DNA from: Deltaproteobacteria bacterium
GTDB taxonomy: Bacteria; Desulfobacterota; Desulfovibrionia; Desulfovibrionales; Desulfovibrionaceae
Direction of reading: 5' to 3'
Assembly: GCA_025350085.1 (NCBI GenBank)
Contig: JANXYI010000052.1
Span: 1-13,062, forward strand
DNA length: 13,062 nucleotides
The notes beneath the pieces were generated by a model. The model was given only the letters and a program-made list of their open reading frames with translations, was not told where the DNA came from and ran no database searches. Position numbers and translations under genes: made by a program. Every line of letters begins with the position of its first letter. Within the stretch, counting starts at the first letter, position 1. Shown here piece by piece: positions 6,021-12,689 of this stretch.

Positions 6021-7898
6021 CTATTTGTACATCTTCTTCAGGTCCTCGATCTCTTCCTGCAGGGCGCGCGCGGCGTTGGTGGTCTTGGACACGGCGCCGG
6101 CCGCGTTGGCCGTGTTGTCGAGCGCCACCTGGGCTGCGGCGCGGACCTTGCCGATGACCCGGTCGATCTCCTCGCTGGCCGCGGACTGCTCCTCCGAGGC
6201 CGTGGCGATGCTGCGCACCTGGTCCGAGGTCCCGGCCACGAGCTTGACGATGGTCGTGAGCGCCTGGCCGGACTCGTTGGCAAAGGCATTGGCCTGCTCC
6301 ACGGCCTTGGCCGCGGAGTCCACGCCGCTCATGTTCAGCTTGGCCGCGCCCTGGATGGCGGTGACGGCCTGGGCCACATCCTTGGTGGCGGTCATGGTCT
6401 TTTCGGCCAGCTTGCGCACCTCGTCGGCCACCACGGCAAAGCCGCGTCCGGCGTCGCCCGCGCGCGCGGCCTCGATGGCCGCATTGAGCGCCAAGAGGTT
6501 GGTCTGGTCGGCGATGTCCGAGATGACGCCCATGATCTGGCCGATGCCGTCGGCCTGGGCGTGCAGCTCGACCATGTTGCCCTTGAGCTGCTCCGTGAGC
6601 TCATGCACGGTGTTGATGGCCTGGACCGAACTCTCCACCACGCGCTGGCCGTTCTCGGCGTTCTGGCGGGTGTGCTCCGCGCCCTCGGCGGCGCTCCCGG
6701 CGTTCTTGGCCACCTCGAGCACCGTGGCGGTCATCTCGTCCATGGCCGTGGCCACCTCGCCGATGTGCCCCATCTGCTGCTCGCTCTCGTTGTGGATGTC
6801 CTCGATCTCCATCATGGCCGCCATGGCCGAGGAGAAAACGTCGTTGCTTGCGCCCATGAGCTTTTCCACGATGGCGGCCACGGTCTGCGCGGCCTGCTCC
6901 CGGGCCTGCTCCTGGGCCTGGCCCAGGGCCTCCATGGCCTTTTCGCCCTCGCAGGTCTTCTCGGCCGCGAGGGCCTCCTGCTGCCTGGCCACGGTGATCT
7001 CCTGCTTGAGATGCGTCACCATGAGGCTGAGGGAGTCTTTCAGTTCGCCGAGCTCGGCGTGGTAGCTGCCCTTGATGGCGGCGTCGAGCTGGCCCTGGCC
7101 CACGTCCAGGGAATAGCGCACCAGCCGCCCCAGGGGCTTCGTGATGCCGAGCAGGATGAACAGGGTTAGCCCCGCTGCGGCCAGGGCCACCACCCCGGCC
7201 ACGGCCATGACCACTAGGCGCAGGCTCCCCACCTGGGCGGCCACGTCGTCCACATAGACGCCGGTGCCGATGACCCAGCCCCACTGCTTGTCCAGCCGGA
7301 CGCAGGACTCCTTGGGGAACAGCTCCTCGGTGACGCCGCCGCCGGGCTTGGGCTTGGGCCAGTTGTAGGCCACGTAGCCCATGCCGTCCGGGCTCTTGGC
7401 CACCACCTGGTTCATGGTCACGAAGAGGTTGCCCTTGCCGCCGGGGATCTCGGTGACGACCCAGTTGCCGCTGCTGTCGCGGTAGCGCATGCTCTTGGCG
7501 CTGTTGAATTTTTCCTCATTGATGGGCTTGCCGTTCAGGGCGGGCACCGTGGGGTGCATGACCATGACTGGCACCTCGGCACTGGTGTGGACCCAGAAGT
7601 AGTCCTTGCTGTCCGCGCCGTAGCGGTGCTTGCTGATGCGCTCAAGCGCCCTGGCCTTGGCCTGCTCGGGGGAGAATTCGTCCTTGCCCGCGCGCTCCTG
7701 GTAGTCCTGGACCTGGGCCATCTCCACCCGGATGAGGTTGGCCAGCATGGAGCGCTTCTCCTCCATGAGCCTCTCCGCCACCAGGGGCAGGAAGCCGTAC
7801 AGCGTGGCCAGGATGAACAGGGTGATGGTCACGGCGGAGATGATCCAGATCTTGACGGAGATCTTGGCCCTGGTGATGGCGGTCAGGACGTTCGGCAT
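6021..7898 (-). CDS. Methyl-accepting chemotaxis protein with a periplasmic Cache domain
   Basis: 625 residues. ATG at 7898 has AAGGAG 7 nt upstream on the minus strand. Layout: membrane span about 16-38; periplasmic single-Cache (sCache_2-like) sensor about 45-222, with 'DYFWVHT', '[15 protein letters not shown]', '[10 protein letters not shown]' and '[14 protein letters not shown]'; second span about 227-250; HAMP about 251-305; then the long cytoplasmic signalling coiled coil. The hairpin tip that contacts CheA and CheW is at about 452-505 ('[21 protein letters not shown]', '[18 protein letters not shown]'). The C-terminus ends in 'EDLKKMYK' with no CheR-docking pentapeptide. sCache_2 chemoreceptors commonly sense small organic acids, but the ligand here is unknown. 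The gene is monocistronic, convergent with the nitroreductase gene and divergent from the two-CW gene. No che genes are in the window. Confidence 0.95.
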   Translation of the reverse strand: MPNVLTAITRAKISVKIWIISAVTITLFILATLYGFLPLVAERLMEEKRSMLANLIRVEMAQVQDYQERAGKDEFSPEQAKARALERISKHRYGADSKDYFWVHTSAEVPVMVMHPTVPALNGKPINEEKFNSAKSMRYRDSSGNWVVTEIPGGKGNLFVTMNQVVAKSPDGMGYVAYNWPKPKPGGGVTEELFPKESCVRLDKQWGWVIGTGVYVDDVAAQVGSLRLVVMAVAGVVALAAAGLTLFILLGITKPLGRLVRYSLDVGQGQLDAAIKGSYHAELGELKDSLSLMVTHLKQEITVARQQEALAAEKTCEGEKAMEALGQAQEQAREQAAQTVAAIVEKLMGASNDVFSSAMAAMMEIEDIHNESEQQMGHIGEVATAMDEMTATVLEVAKNAGSAAEGAEHTRQNAENGQRVVESSVQAINTVHELTEQLKGNMVELHAQADGIGQIMGVISDIADQTNLLALNAAIEAARAGDAGRGFAVVADEVRKLAEKTMTATKDVAQAVTAIQGAAKLNMSGVDSAAKAVEQANAFANESGQALTTIVKLVAGTSDQVRSIATASEEQSAASEEIDRVIGKVRAAAQVALDNTANAAGAVSKTTNAARALQEEIEDLKKMYK

Positions 7899-7991
7899 GT
7901 CTGGCTCCTTGCGCGGCGGCGACGGGACGGATTACACACAGTGGGGACAGCAACGTCCTCGTCATAACGCACAAATATCTTAAGGGGAAGC

Positions 7992-8020
7992 TTGCTATTG
8001 GCCCCTGGCGTGGCTATTCT
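7992..8020 (+). promoter_or_regulatory. Possible sigma-70-type promoter of the two-CW gene
   Basis: TTGCTA (7992-7997), 17 nt, TATTCT (8015-8020): 4/6 matches in each box with ideal spacing, 60 nt upstream of ATG 8081, in the divergent intergenic region with the chemoreceptor gene. I saw no comparably good promoter for the chemoreceptor on the other strand. Confidence 0.4.
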
Positions 8021-8080
8021 ACTTCAAGTATCCTACGATTTTGGTCGGCTCTGTCATCATTTCCAACGGAGGGTCTGAAC

Positions 8081-8380
8081 ATGACCAAGACGAATTGCTG
8101 GGAGTTCAAGAAGTGCGGCCGCCAGCCCGGCGGGGCCAAGGTGGCGGAGTTCGGGGAGTGCACGGCGAGCAAGGAGAGAAAGGCCGACGGCTGCAACCAG
8201 GGCAAGATGGGCGGCCGGTCCTGCTGGGTTCTGGCGGGCACCCTGTGCGGCGGCAAGGTGCAGGGCACCTTTGCGCAGAAGGCCAGCAACTGCATGGAGT
8301 GCGAGTTCTACAAGCTCGTGAAGAGCGAGGAGGGCGCGAACTACATGGGCTCCAAGGACCTGCTCAAGAAGTTGGGCTAG
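8081..8380 (+). CDS. Small two-CW domain protein, Cys-rich
   Basis: 99 residues. ATG 8081 has a GGAGG ribosome binding site at 8068-8072. The name-giving double Cys-Trp is clear: C6-W7 ('NCWEFKKCGR') and C48-W49 ('GGRSCWVLAGTLCGG'). Eight cysteines in all (6, 12, 27, 38, 48, 56, 71, 74), with a final 'CMECEFYKLVKSEEG', suggest a metal or Fe-S/zinc site. The domain is seen alone and as a C-terminal add-on of sensor and chemotaxis proteins in anaerobes (from memory); its biochemical function is not known to me. It has no signal peptide and should be cytoplasmic. It is divergent from the chemoreceptor gene, which fits a redox or signalling accessory role, but that is only inference from position. 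Confidence 0.8.
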   Translation: MTKTNCWEFKKCGRQPGGAKVAEFGECTASKERKADGCNQGKMGGRSCWVLAGTLCGGKVQGTFAQKASNCMECEFYKLVKSEEGANYMGSKDLLKKLG

Positions 8381-8383
8381 GCC

Positions 8384-8400
8384 CGGACACCTATTGTCCG
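8384..8400 (+). terminator. Short hairpin after the two-CW gene
   Basis: CGGACA (8384-8389), loop CCTAT, TGTCCG (8395-8400), starting 4 nt after the stop. The stem is 6 bp and no T-run follows, so termination would be weak. A second hairpin, GGGCGCC (8442-8448), CAA, GGCGCCC (8452-8458), lies just before the ribosome binding site of the next gene. Confidence 0.35.
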
Positions 8401-8480
8401 CCCGGCCCCGGGCAAGCTGGCACCAGCGGCCCGACTTGGCCGGGCGCCCAAGGCGCCCTAGGAGTCCAAGGAGTAAAAAC

Positions 8481-8930
8481 ATGAGGCATGCATGCGCGGC
8501 CCTTGCCCTGGGGCTGATCCTGGCCAGTGCTGCCACGGCCGCCCAGGCCCAGACCCCGCCGCCAGGCAGGGTGGCCGGGCCGTCCTTCAAGGCCCTGGAC
8601 GCCAACCACGACGGTCGGCTCAGCCTGGACGAGGTGCTGGCCTATGCCAAGAAAACATGCACCGAGGTCCAGCCCTTCCGCATCGCCGACGTGGACCTGG
8701 ACGGCGACGGCAGGCTCACGCCCGAGGAGCTCAAGCAGGCAGGCATCAAGGGCCTGGAGCAGTTCGGCACCATCGACGTGAAGGAGCTGGACATCCGGGG
8801 CGACGGCTACATCAGCCGCGAGGACCTGGACGAATACTTCCGGCGCAAGCACCGGGAGGCCTTTGCCCGGGCCGACGCCAACAAGGACGGCACGCTGACG
8901 CCCAGGGAGTTCGCCCTGTTCCGGTTCTAG
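8481..8930 (+). CDS. Exported four-EF-hand calcium-binding protein
   Basis: 149 residues. ATG 8481 is chosen because AAGGAG (8468-8473) lies 7 nt upstream and the protein then begins with a clean signal peptide: 'MRHACAALALGLILASA', then 'TAAQA' with probable cleavage after A23. Four EF-hand loops follow: D40-E51 (DANHDGRLSLDE), D72-E83 (DLDGDGRLTPEE), D104-D115 (DIRGDGYISRED, Asp in place of Glu at position 12) and D132-E143 (DANKDGTLTPRE). All keep the D/N ligands at positions 1 and 5 and Gly at position 6, so calcium binding is likely; loop 3 has Arg at position 3 and may bind more weakly. The protein should act in the periplasm or outside the cell. It has its own ribosome binding site and a strong terminator. 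No partner is evident from the neighbours. Confidence 0.87.
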   Translation: MRHACAALALGLILASAATAAQAQTPPPGRVAGPSFKALDANHDGRLSLDEVLAYAKKTCTEVQPFRIADVDLDGDGRLTPEELKQAGIKGLEQFGTIDVKELDIRGDGYISREDLDEYFRRKHREAFARADANKDGTLTPREFALFRF

Positions 8931-8944
8931 CAAGAGGCCGATGC

Positions 8945-8982
8945 CAGAAGGCCGCTCCGGAGCAGTCCGGGGCGGCCTTCTG
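8945..8982 (+). terminator. Rho-independent-type terminator of the EF-hand gene
   Basis: CAGAAGGCCGC (8945-8955) pairs perfectly with GCGGCCTTCTG (8972-8982). The stem continues with one G-T pair and CCGG/CCGG to a 6-nt loop (8961-8966). It starts 14 nt after the stop codon. The tail is TTGGTGG, so the T-run is weak. Confidence 0.8.
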
Positions 8983-8987
8983 TTGGT

Positions 8988-9080
8988 GGAGGCGCCAGCC
9001 AACTTCTTGAGCGGGGCCAGCACGACATAATCGTTGGCCTTGGCCGCGGCGTGGCAGACGATGCACGGCGAGGTCTTGCT
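8988..9080 (-). pseudogene. Relic of a cytochrome P460-like C-terminus (CxxCH)
   Basis: On the minus strand one frame reads '...SKTSPCIVCHAAAKANDYVVLAPLKKLAG' from about 9080 to 8988. CIVCH (codons 9065-9051) is a covalent haem-binding motif, and 'CHxxAKxxDYV' is the typical end of cytochrome P460-like proteins. Upstream there is no start codon with a ribosome binding site; the frame runs into a terminator-like hairpin (9101-9128) and then unrelated sequence. Downstream there is no stop; the frame continues as antisense of the EF-hand gene and its terminator. Only about 30 residues of the original gene are recognisable. A chance match is possible but unlikely given motif plus flanking residues. 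Confidence 0.45.
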
Positions 9081-9100
9081 GGAAACGGCTGCACAAGAGG

Positions 9101-9128
9101 AGGCCGCCCCGGTTGTCCGAGGCGGCCT
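9101..9128 (+). terminator. Second terminator-like hairpin, similar in core to the one at 8945
   Basis: AGGCCGCC (9101-9108) pairs with GGCGGCCT (9121-9128). After a C/A mismatch, CGG (9110-9112) pairs with CCG (9117-9119) around a TTGT loop. It is followed by a T-rich run (GGTGTTGTTCTGG). The stem core AGGCCGC..CCGG matches that of the EF-hand terminator 150 bp upstream, although no gene now ends here on +. Confidence 0.5.
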
Positions 9129-9682
9129 GGTGTTGTTCTGGTTGCTGTTGGGAGCTTACCCTTCAAAGCCTCTGCAGCGTGAGGTTGTCCGCGGCGTTTC
9201 AGGCGGCGCCGAAGCGGGGTACGCCTGCCTGGCCCGTGTCATATGCAGGGCCGGCTGTGTGCGCCTTGTGTGTCCGGCCGCGGGGTTTTCGGCCTCGATT
9301 GCCGATGTGTTCCCCTCTGTCTGTTGCAGATGCCGCGTGTCTCTCTGGCGCGGCCTGGCGGTTCTTGAGGCGGCCCCCCTATGAGCTCCGGAGGGGCAGT
9401 GTTGGTGTACTGGAGAGGTCTCTGGTGGCCTGCGTCCTCCGGTGGCCCCGCCTGCGGCAGCGAATGCGCCGGGCAGGGGGCGGAGGGTTCGGCGGGCCGT
9501 CCTTGACGGCTAAGCAGCTACCTGGCCCATTGGCCTGTCCTCCTCAGTTGGGGTCGTTGAGGAAACATTCCTACGCTTTCAGTGTAATCCTTGGGCAGGC
9601 CATGTCAATCCTTGCGCCCGGAAAAATATCCAGTGCCACAGGGCGGTTCCGAAAAATATTTGGGGCCGGGGCGCCTGGTTTT
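9129..9682. other. Gene-free stretch, unrecognised
   Basis: No reading frame here has a ribosome binding site or recognisable protein similarity; the long + frame crossing it is a high-GC artefact that runs on through flxA antisense. The first part is G/T-rich on +. The last 90 bp are more A/T-rich and contain GAAAAATAT twice, at 9621-9629 and 9651-9659, exactly 30 bp apart. This lies just past the flxA stop and may be its 3' untranslated region or hold unseen regulatory sites. No tRNA, rRNA or CRISPR structure is visible. Confidence 0.6.
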
Positions 9683-10516
9683 TTAGAACTCCTGGGGCAG
9701 GCCCTTCAGCTGGGCCTGGGTGAACACGGGCCCGTCCACGCAGACGAACTTCTCGCCGATGTTGCAGCGCCCGCACAGGCCGATGCCGCACTTCATGCGC
9801 CGCTCCAGCGTGGTCACGATCTGCTCGTCCGTGAAGCCCAGCTTGCCCAGGGCCTCCAGGGTGAAGCGGATCATGATCGGCGGGCCGCAGGTCACGGCCA
9901 CGGCGTTCTGCGGGCTCACGGCCAATTCGGTCAGCACAGCCGGGACCACGCCCGTGCGCCCGGTCCAGGACTCGCCCGGGTTGTCCACGGTGAGCTCCAC
10001 GCGCATGTCGCCGCGCCCCGCCCACTCCTTGAGCTCGTCCTTAAAGCACAGGTGCTCCGGGGTTCTTCCGCCGTAGATCAGCGTGATGTTCCCATAGTCC
10101 GCCCGGTTGTCGAGCATGAACAGAAGCAGGGTGCGCAAGGGCGCCAGCCCGAGCCCCCCGCCCACGAAGACGATGTCCTTGCCCTGCATGTCCTGGTACG
10201 GGAAGTGGTTGCCGAGCGGCGCGCGCAGGCCGATGGGGTCGCCCTCCTTCAGCGTGTGCAGGCGGTGGGTCAGCTCGCCCACGCGCATGACGCTGAACTG
10301 GAGGTAGTCCATGCGCGTCGGCGGGGAGCAGATGACAAAGGTGCTCTCGCCCGTACCGAACACGGAGAGCTGCGCCACCTGGCCCGGCTCGAAGCGGAAG
10401 GCGGCCATCTTGGCCGGGTCCTGCAGGACCACGCGGAAGGTCTTGACGTCCGGGGTCTCGTCAAAGGTCTCGATGATGGTGGCCAGCTCCGGGATGTAGG
10501 GACTCTGCGCGTTCAC
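9683..10516 (-). CDS. flxA: FlxA-like FAD/NAD(P)-binding oxidoreductase subunit
   Basis: 277 residues. GTG at 10516 overlaps the flxB stop (GTGA, 4 nt), so translation is coupled. It has the layout of ferredoxin-NADP reductase-type subunits: an N-terminal FAD barrel (about 5-105, 'PGQVAQLSVFG', 'STFVICSPPT'), a nucleotide-binding domain with 'VFVGGGLGLAPLRTLL' (116-131) and 'VTCGPPIM' (208-215), and a C-terminal [2Fe-2S] site with C243, C248, C251 and C259 ('MKCGIGLCGRCNIG...FVC'). The same arrangement is seen in sulfhydrogenase gamma and PyrK-like proteins. Here the neighbours identify it as the NAD(P)H-oxidising entry subunit of an FlxABCD complex that passes electrons to heterodisulfide reductase HdrABC and ferredoxin. 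It is the last gene of the operon and is cytoplasmic. NADH versus NADPH use cannot be told from the sequence. Confidence 0.85.
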   Translation of the reverse strand: MNAQSPYIPELATIIETFDETPDVKTFRVVLQDPAKMAAFRFEPGQVAQLSVFGTGESTFVICSPPTRMDYLQFSVMRVGELTHRLHTLKEGDPIGLRAPLGNHFPYQDMQGKDIVFVGGGLGLAPLRTLLLFMLDNRADYGNITLIYGGRTPEHLCFKDELKEWAGRGDMRVELTVDNPGESWTGRTGVVPAVLTELAVSPQNAVAVTCGPPIMIRFTLEALGKLGFTDEQIVTTLERRMKCGIGLCGRCNIGEKFVCVDGPVFTQAQLKGLPQEF

Positions 10517-11634
10517 TTGGCCTCCACCTTTTCTGGCTGCCCGGGCTGTTCGGGCGTCTTTTCGGCCGCCTTGTCCGCTACTGCGGCCAGAACGTCCAGC
10601 ACGATGCTGCGGATGTCCACGGCCACCGGGCAGGACTTGATGCACCGGCCGCAGCCCGTGCAGGAGAACTCCAGGCCTGAGGGCGAGGGGGCGGCGTCCG
10701 GGAATTCGCGCGGATGGTAGCAGAACTTGTGGCCCACGCGGTTGCGCAGGCGGTGCGCCCGGCTGGGCCGGGGATTGTGGCCGCTGCCCTCCAGCGAGTA
10801 CAGCGCGCTCATGCAGGTGTCCCAGGTGCGCAGGCGCCTGCCCGCCATCCCTGAGTTCTCGTCGGTGATGTTGAAGCAGGAGCAGGTGGGGCAGAGGTAG
10901 GTGCAGACCCCGCAGGACAGGCAGCGGGCCGACTGGTCGGTCCAGAAGTCCAGGTCCTCGAACTTGGCCAGGAAGGCCTCGGCGATGCCGGTCAGGTCCG
11001 GGGCCGGTTCCAGAGGCGGAGTGCTTTGTTTGCGCGCGGCCAGCTCTTCCAGCACACTCGCGGAGGCCTCTGGCAATGAGGCGATGAGCTTTTCCCCGGC
11101 CAGGGTCACGGCCCGGGCCACGAACCCGCCTGTCACTGGGTGCAGCAGCACGTCCGAGCCGGTCTCGTCGTCCATGGCCCCGCCGGTCCAGTGGCAGAAG
11201 CAGGTGTTCTCCATGCGCGTGCAGGCCACGCTGACGAAGAGCGTGGCGGCTCGGTGCGCGGTGTACTGGGGGTCGATGACCCCGCGCTCCAGGAACACGC
11301 GGTCGAGCAGATGGCGGCCCCTGGCGTCGCAGGGCCGCGGCCCCAGGATCAGCGTGGGCTCCGGCGGCACAGGCTCGGATAAGAAGACCTCGGTGCGCGT
11401 CAGGTCGGTCTGGTCCTTGCGGTACTTGTAGCTGAACAGGTTCTCGGTCTGGGGCAGCAGCGCCTCCTTGGCCGAGGAGCTGGGCGGTCGGCCGAGGAAC
11501 GGGTGCATGTCCGCGGAGAAGACGCGGTAGACCACGGCCGCGCCCTCGCGCACCGGGGCCAGCACGCGGTACTCGCGCGCCCAGGCCGCAGCCACGGCGG
11601 GCAGGTCGGCCTCGGCCAGAAAGCGCTCTACCAT
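10513..11634 (-). CDS. flxB: FlxB-like iron-sulfur subunit (hydrogenase beta-type, two 4Fe-4S motifs)
   Basis: 373 residues. ATG at 11634 overlaps the end of flxC by 7 nt; the open frame extends further upstream but only as a flxC shadow. The N-terminal part (about 1-225) is the sulfhydrogenase beta-like domain, with 'ILGPRPCDARG', 'VSVACTRMENTCFCHW' and 'GEKLIASLPEAS'. The C-terminal part carries two ferredoxin motifs: C238-x2-C241-x2-C244-x3-C248-P with extra C251 and C253, and C325-x2-C328-x2-C331-x3-C335-P. A charged tail (EKTPEQPGQPEKVEAK) ends the protein. Such subunits wire electrons between the flavin subunit and other Fe-S partners. FlxB versus FlxC naming follows gene order and similarity from memory. 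The 4-nt overlap with flxA shows tight co-expression. Confidence 0.82.
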   Translation of the reverse strand: MVERFLAEADLPAVAAAWAREYRVLAPVREGAAVVYRVFSADMHPFLGRPPSSSAKEALLPQTENLFSYKYRKDQTDLTRTEVFLSEPVPPEPTLILGPRPCDARGRHLLDRVFLERGVIDPQYTAHRAATLFVSVACTRMENTCFCHWTGGAMDDETGSDVLLHPVTGGFVARAVTLAGEKLIASLPEASASVLEELAARKQSTPPLEPAPDLTGIAEAFLAKFEDLDFWTDQSARCLSCGVCTYLCPTCSCFNITDENSGMAGRRLRTWDTCMSALYSLEGSGHNPRPSRAHRLRNRVGHKFCYHPREFPDAAPSPSGLEFSCTGCGRCIKSCPVAVDIRSIVLDVLAAVADKAAEKTPEQPGQPEKVEAK

Positions 11635-12689
11635 AACAGCCCCCGGTCCTTGATGCGGTCCTCTTCCATGAGGAAGGTGTGCAGGGGCGGGATGGCGTCG
11701 AGGCTCACCCCGGCCTGGTAGTTGAACAGCTCCTTCAGCTCCCGGTTCATCATGCGCTTCAAAAGCAGGATGGGGATGCCCATGGGGCAGGAGCGCTGGC
11801 ACTCGCCGCACTCGGTGCAGCGCCCGGCCAGGTGCAGGGCGTGCATGACCTGGAACAGCCACTTCTCCTGCAGGGTGGCCTCGGCCGAGAGCCAGTGCGG
11901 CTCGCGGCTGTCGGCCAGGCAGACGTGCTTGCACACGCACAGCGGGCAGGCGTTTCTGCAGGCGTAGCAGCGGATGCAGCGGCCCATCTGGCGTTTCCAG
12001 AAGTCGAAGCGCTCCTGGGTGGAGAGCTTCTCCAGGGCGGCCAGGTCGGCGTAGGTATCTTCCGCGCCCTGGGGGGCCAGCTCCGCGCCGATCATGTGGT
12101 CGTACACCAGCGGGTTGGGGTGCTGGCAGCGCAGGCACTTGTCGGCCAGCAGCCCGGCGCTGGGAAGTTCGCGCACTCCCTCGGGCAGGGTCAGGATGAC
12201 CTTGCCGCTACGCGGGGAGCCCGCGAAGTCCACCGCGCGCACCGTGGCGATGTCCAGGGTGGCGCGCACCTTGGCCAGGTCGAGCACGCCCTCGCAGGGC
12301 AGGCCGAAGATGACCAGGTTCTCGCGCTCCCACAGGCGCTCCTGCAACAGCTGGATCACGGAGCGCGAGTCGCAGCCCTTGACCACCACGCCCAGGCGCT
12401 TGCCGCGCACGCCGTAGAGGCTGGTGGCCAGGTTCTGCACGCAGGTGGGGTCAAAGATGAGCTTGTCCAGGTCCTTTGCATTGCGCACGGTGACCGGCGT
12501 GGCGTGCAGCGGGTCAAAGCCCCGGCCGTAGCCTAGCACGAAGTCCACGCTCGGAAGCTCCGCAGCCACCTGGGCGCGCAGCTCCAACGTGCGGTCGGGC
12601 GACGCGCTGGCTGTCGGCATATTCGCAGCGGACTCGTTCGTGGCTGACTCGTTCGCCGCCGACTCCCTTGCCGTCAGGTCACTCGCCAT
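11628..12689 (-). CDS. flxC: FlxC-like iron-sulfur subunit (coenzyme F420 hydrogenase beta-like)
   Basis: 353 residues. ATG at 12689 is chosen because AAGGAGG lies just upstream on the minus strand; it overlaps the end of flxD by 11 nt. The next in-frame ATG (12620) has no binding site. The first roughly 33 residues are a low-complexity Ala/Ser/Asn/Glu stretch made by a 15-bp tandem repeat. The core has 'VVVKGCDSRSVIQLLQE' (101-117), 'IFGLPCEGVLD' (127-137) and C185-x2-C188 ('KCLRCQHPNP'), typical of FrhB-like proteins. Ferredoxin motifs follow: C238-x2-C241-x2-C244-x3-C248-P with nearby C251, C253 and C257, and C291-x2-C294-x2-C297-x3-C301-P. The family role is electron transfer within the Flx-Hdr assembly in the cytoplasm. 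The repeat-coded N-terminus is unusual; the rest looks complete. Confidence 0.82.
   Translation of the reverse strand: MASDLTARESAANESATNESAANMPTASASPDRTLELRAQVAAELPSVDFVLGYGRGFDPLHATPVTVRNAKDLDKLIFDPTCVQNLATSLYGVRGKRLGVVVKGCDSRSVIQLLQERLWERENLVIFGLPCEGVLDLAKVRATLDIATVRAVDFAGSPRSGKVILTLPEGVRELPSAGLLADKCLRCQHPNPLVYDHMIGAELAPQGAEDTYADLAALEKLSTQERFDFWKRQMGRCIRCYACRNACPLCVCKHVCLADSREPHWLSAEATLQEKWLFQVMHALHLAGRCTECGECQRSCPMGIPILLLKRMMNRELKELFNYQAGVSLDAIPPLHTFLMEEDRIKDRGLLW
12621..12673 (-). repeat. 15-bp in-frame tandem repeat in the flxC 5' coding region
   Basis: On +, GACTCGTTCGTGGCT (12631-12645), GACTCGTTCGCCGCC (12646-12660) and GACTCCCTTGCCG (12661-12673), plus a partial unit before them (12621-12630). 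It encodes the repeated pentapeptide ESAAN/ESATN at residues 10-23. The unit is a multiple of three, so copy changes keep the frame. Confidence 0.8.

Noticed and set aside
7998..8014. sigma-54-like promoter (TTGGC...GGC) before the two-CW gene
   Set aside because: The GG to GC spacing is one base too long for -24/-12 elements; the sigma-70-like boxes fit better.
8041..8480. 147-codon + strand open frame (8041-8484) overlapping the two-CW gene
   Set aside because: Out of frame with the Cys-Trp motifs and without a ribosome binding site; a shadow of the 99-residue gene.
9113..10720. 535-codon + strand open frame
   Set aside because: Most of it is antisense of flxA, which has complete cofactor motifs and an overlapping start; no ribosome binding site or protein similarity.
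10513..12138. Longer form of flxB starting at 12138
   Set aside because: The extra 168 codons are flxC in another frame; ATG at 11634 fits the operon junction and the family length.
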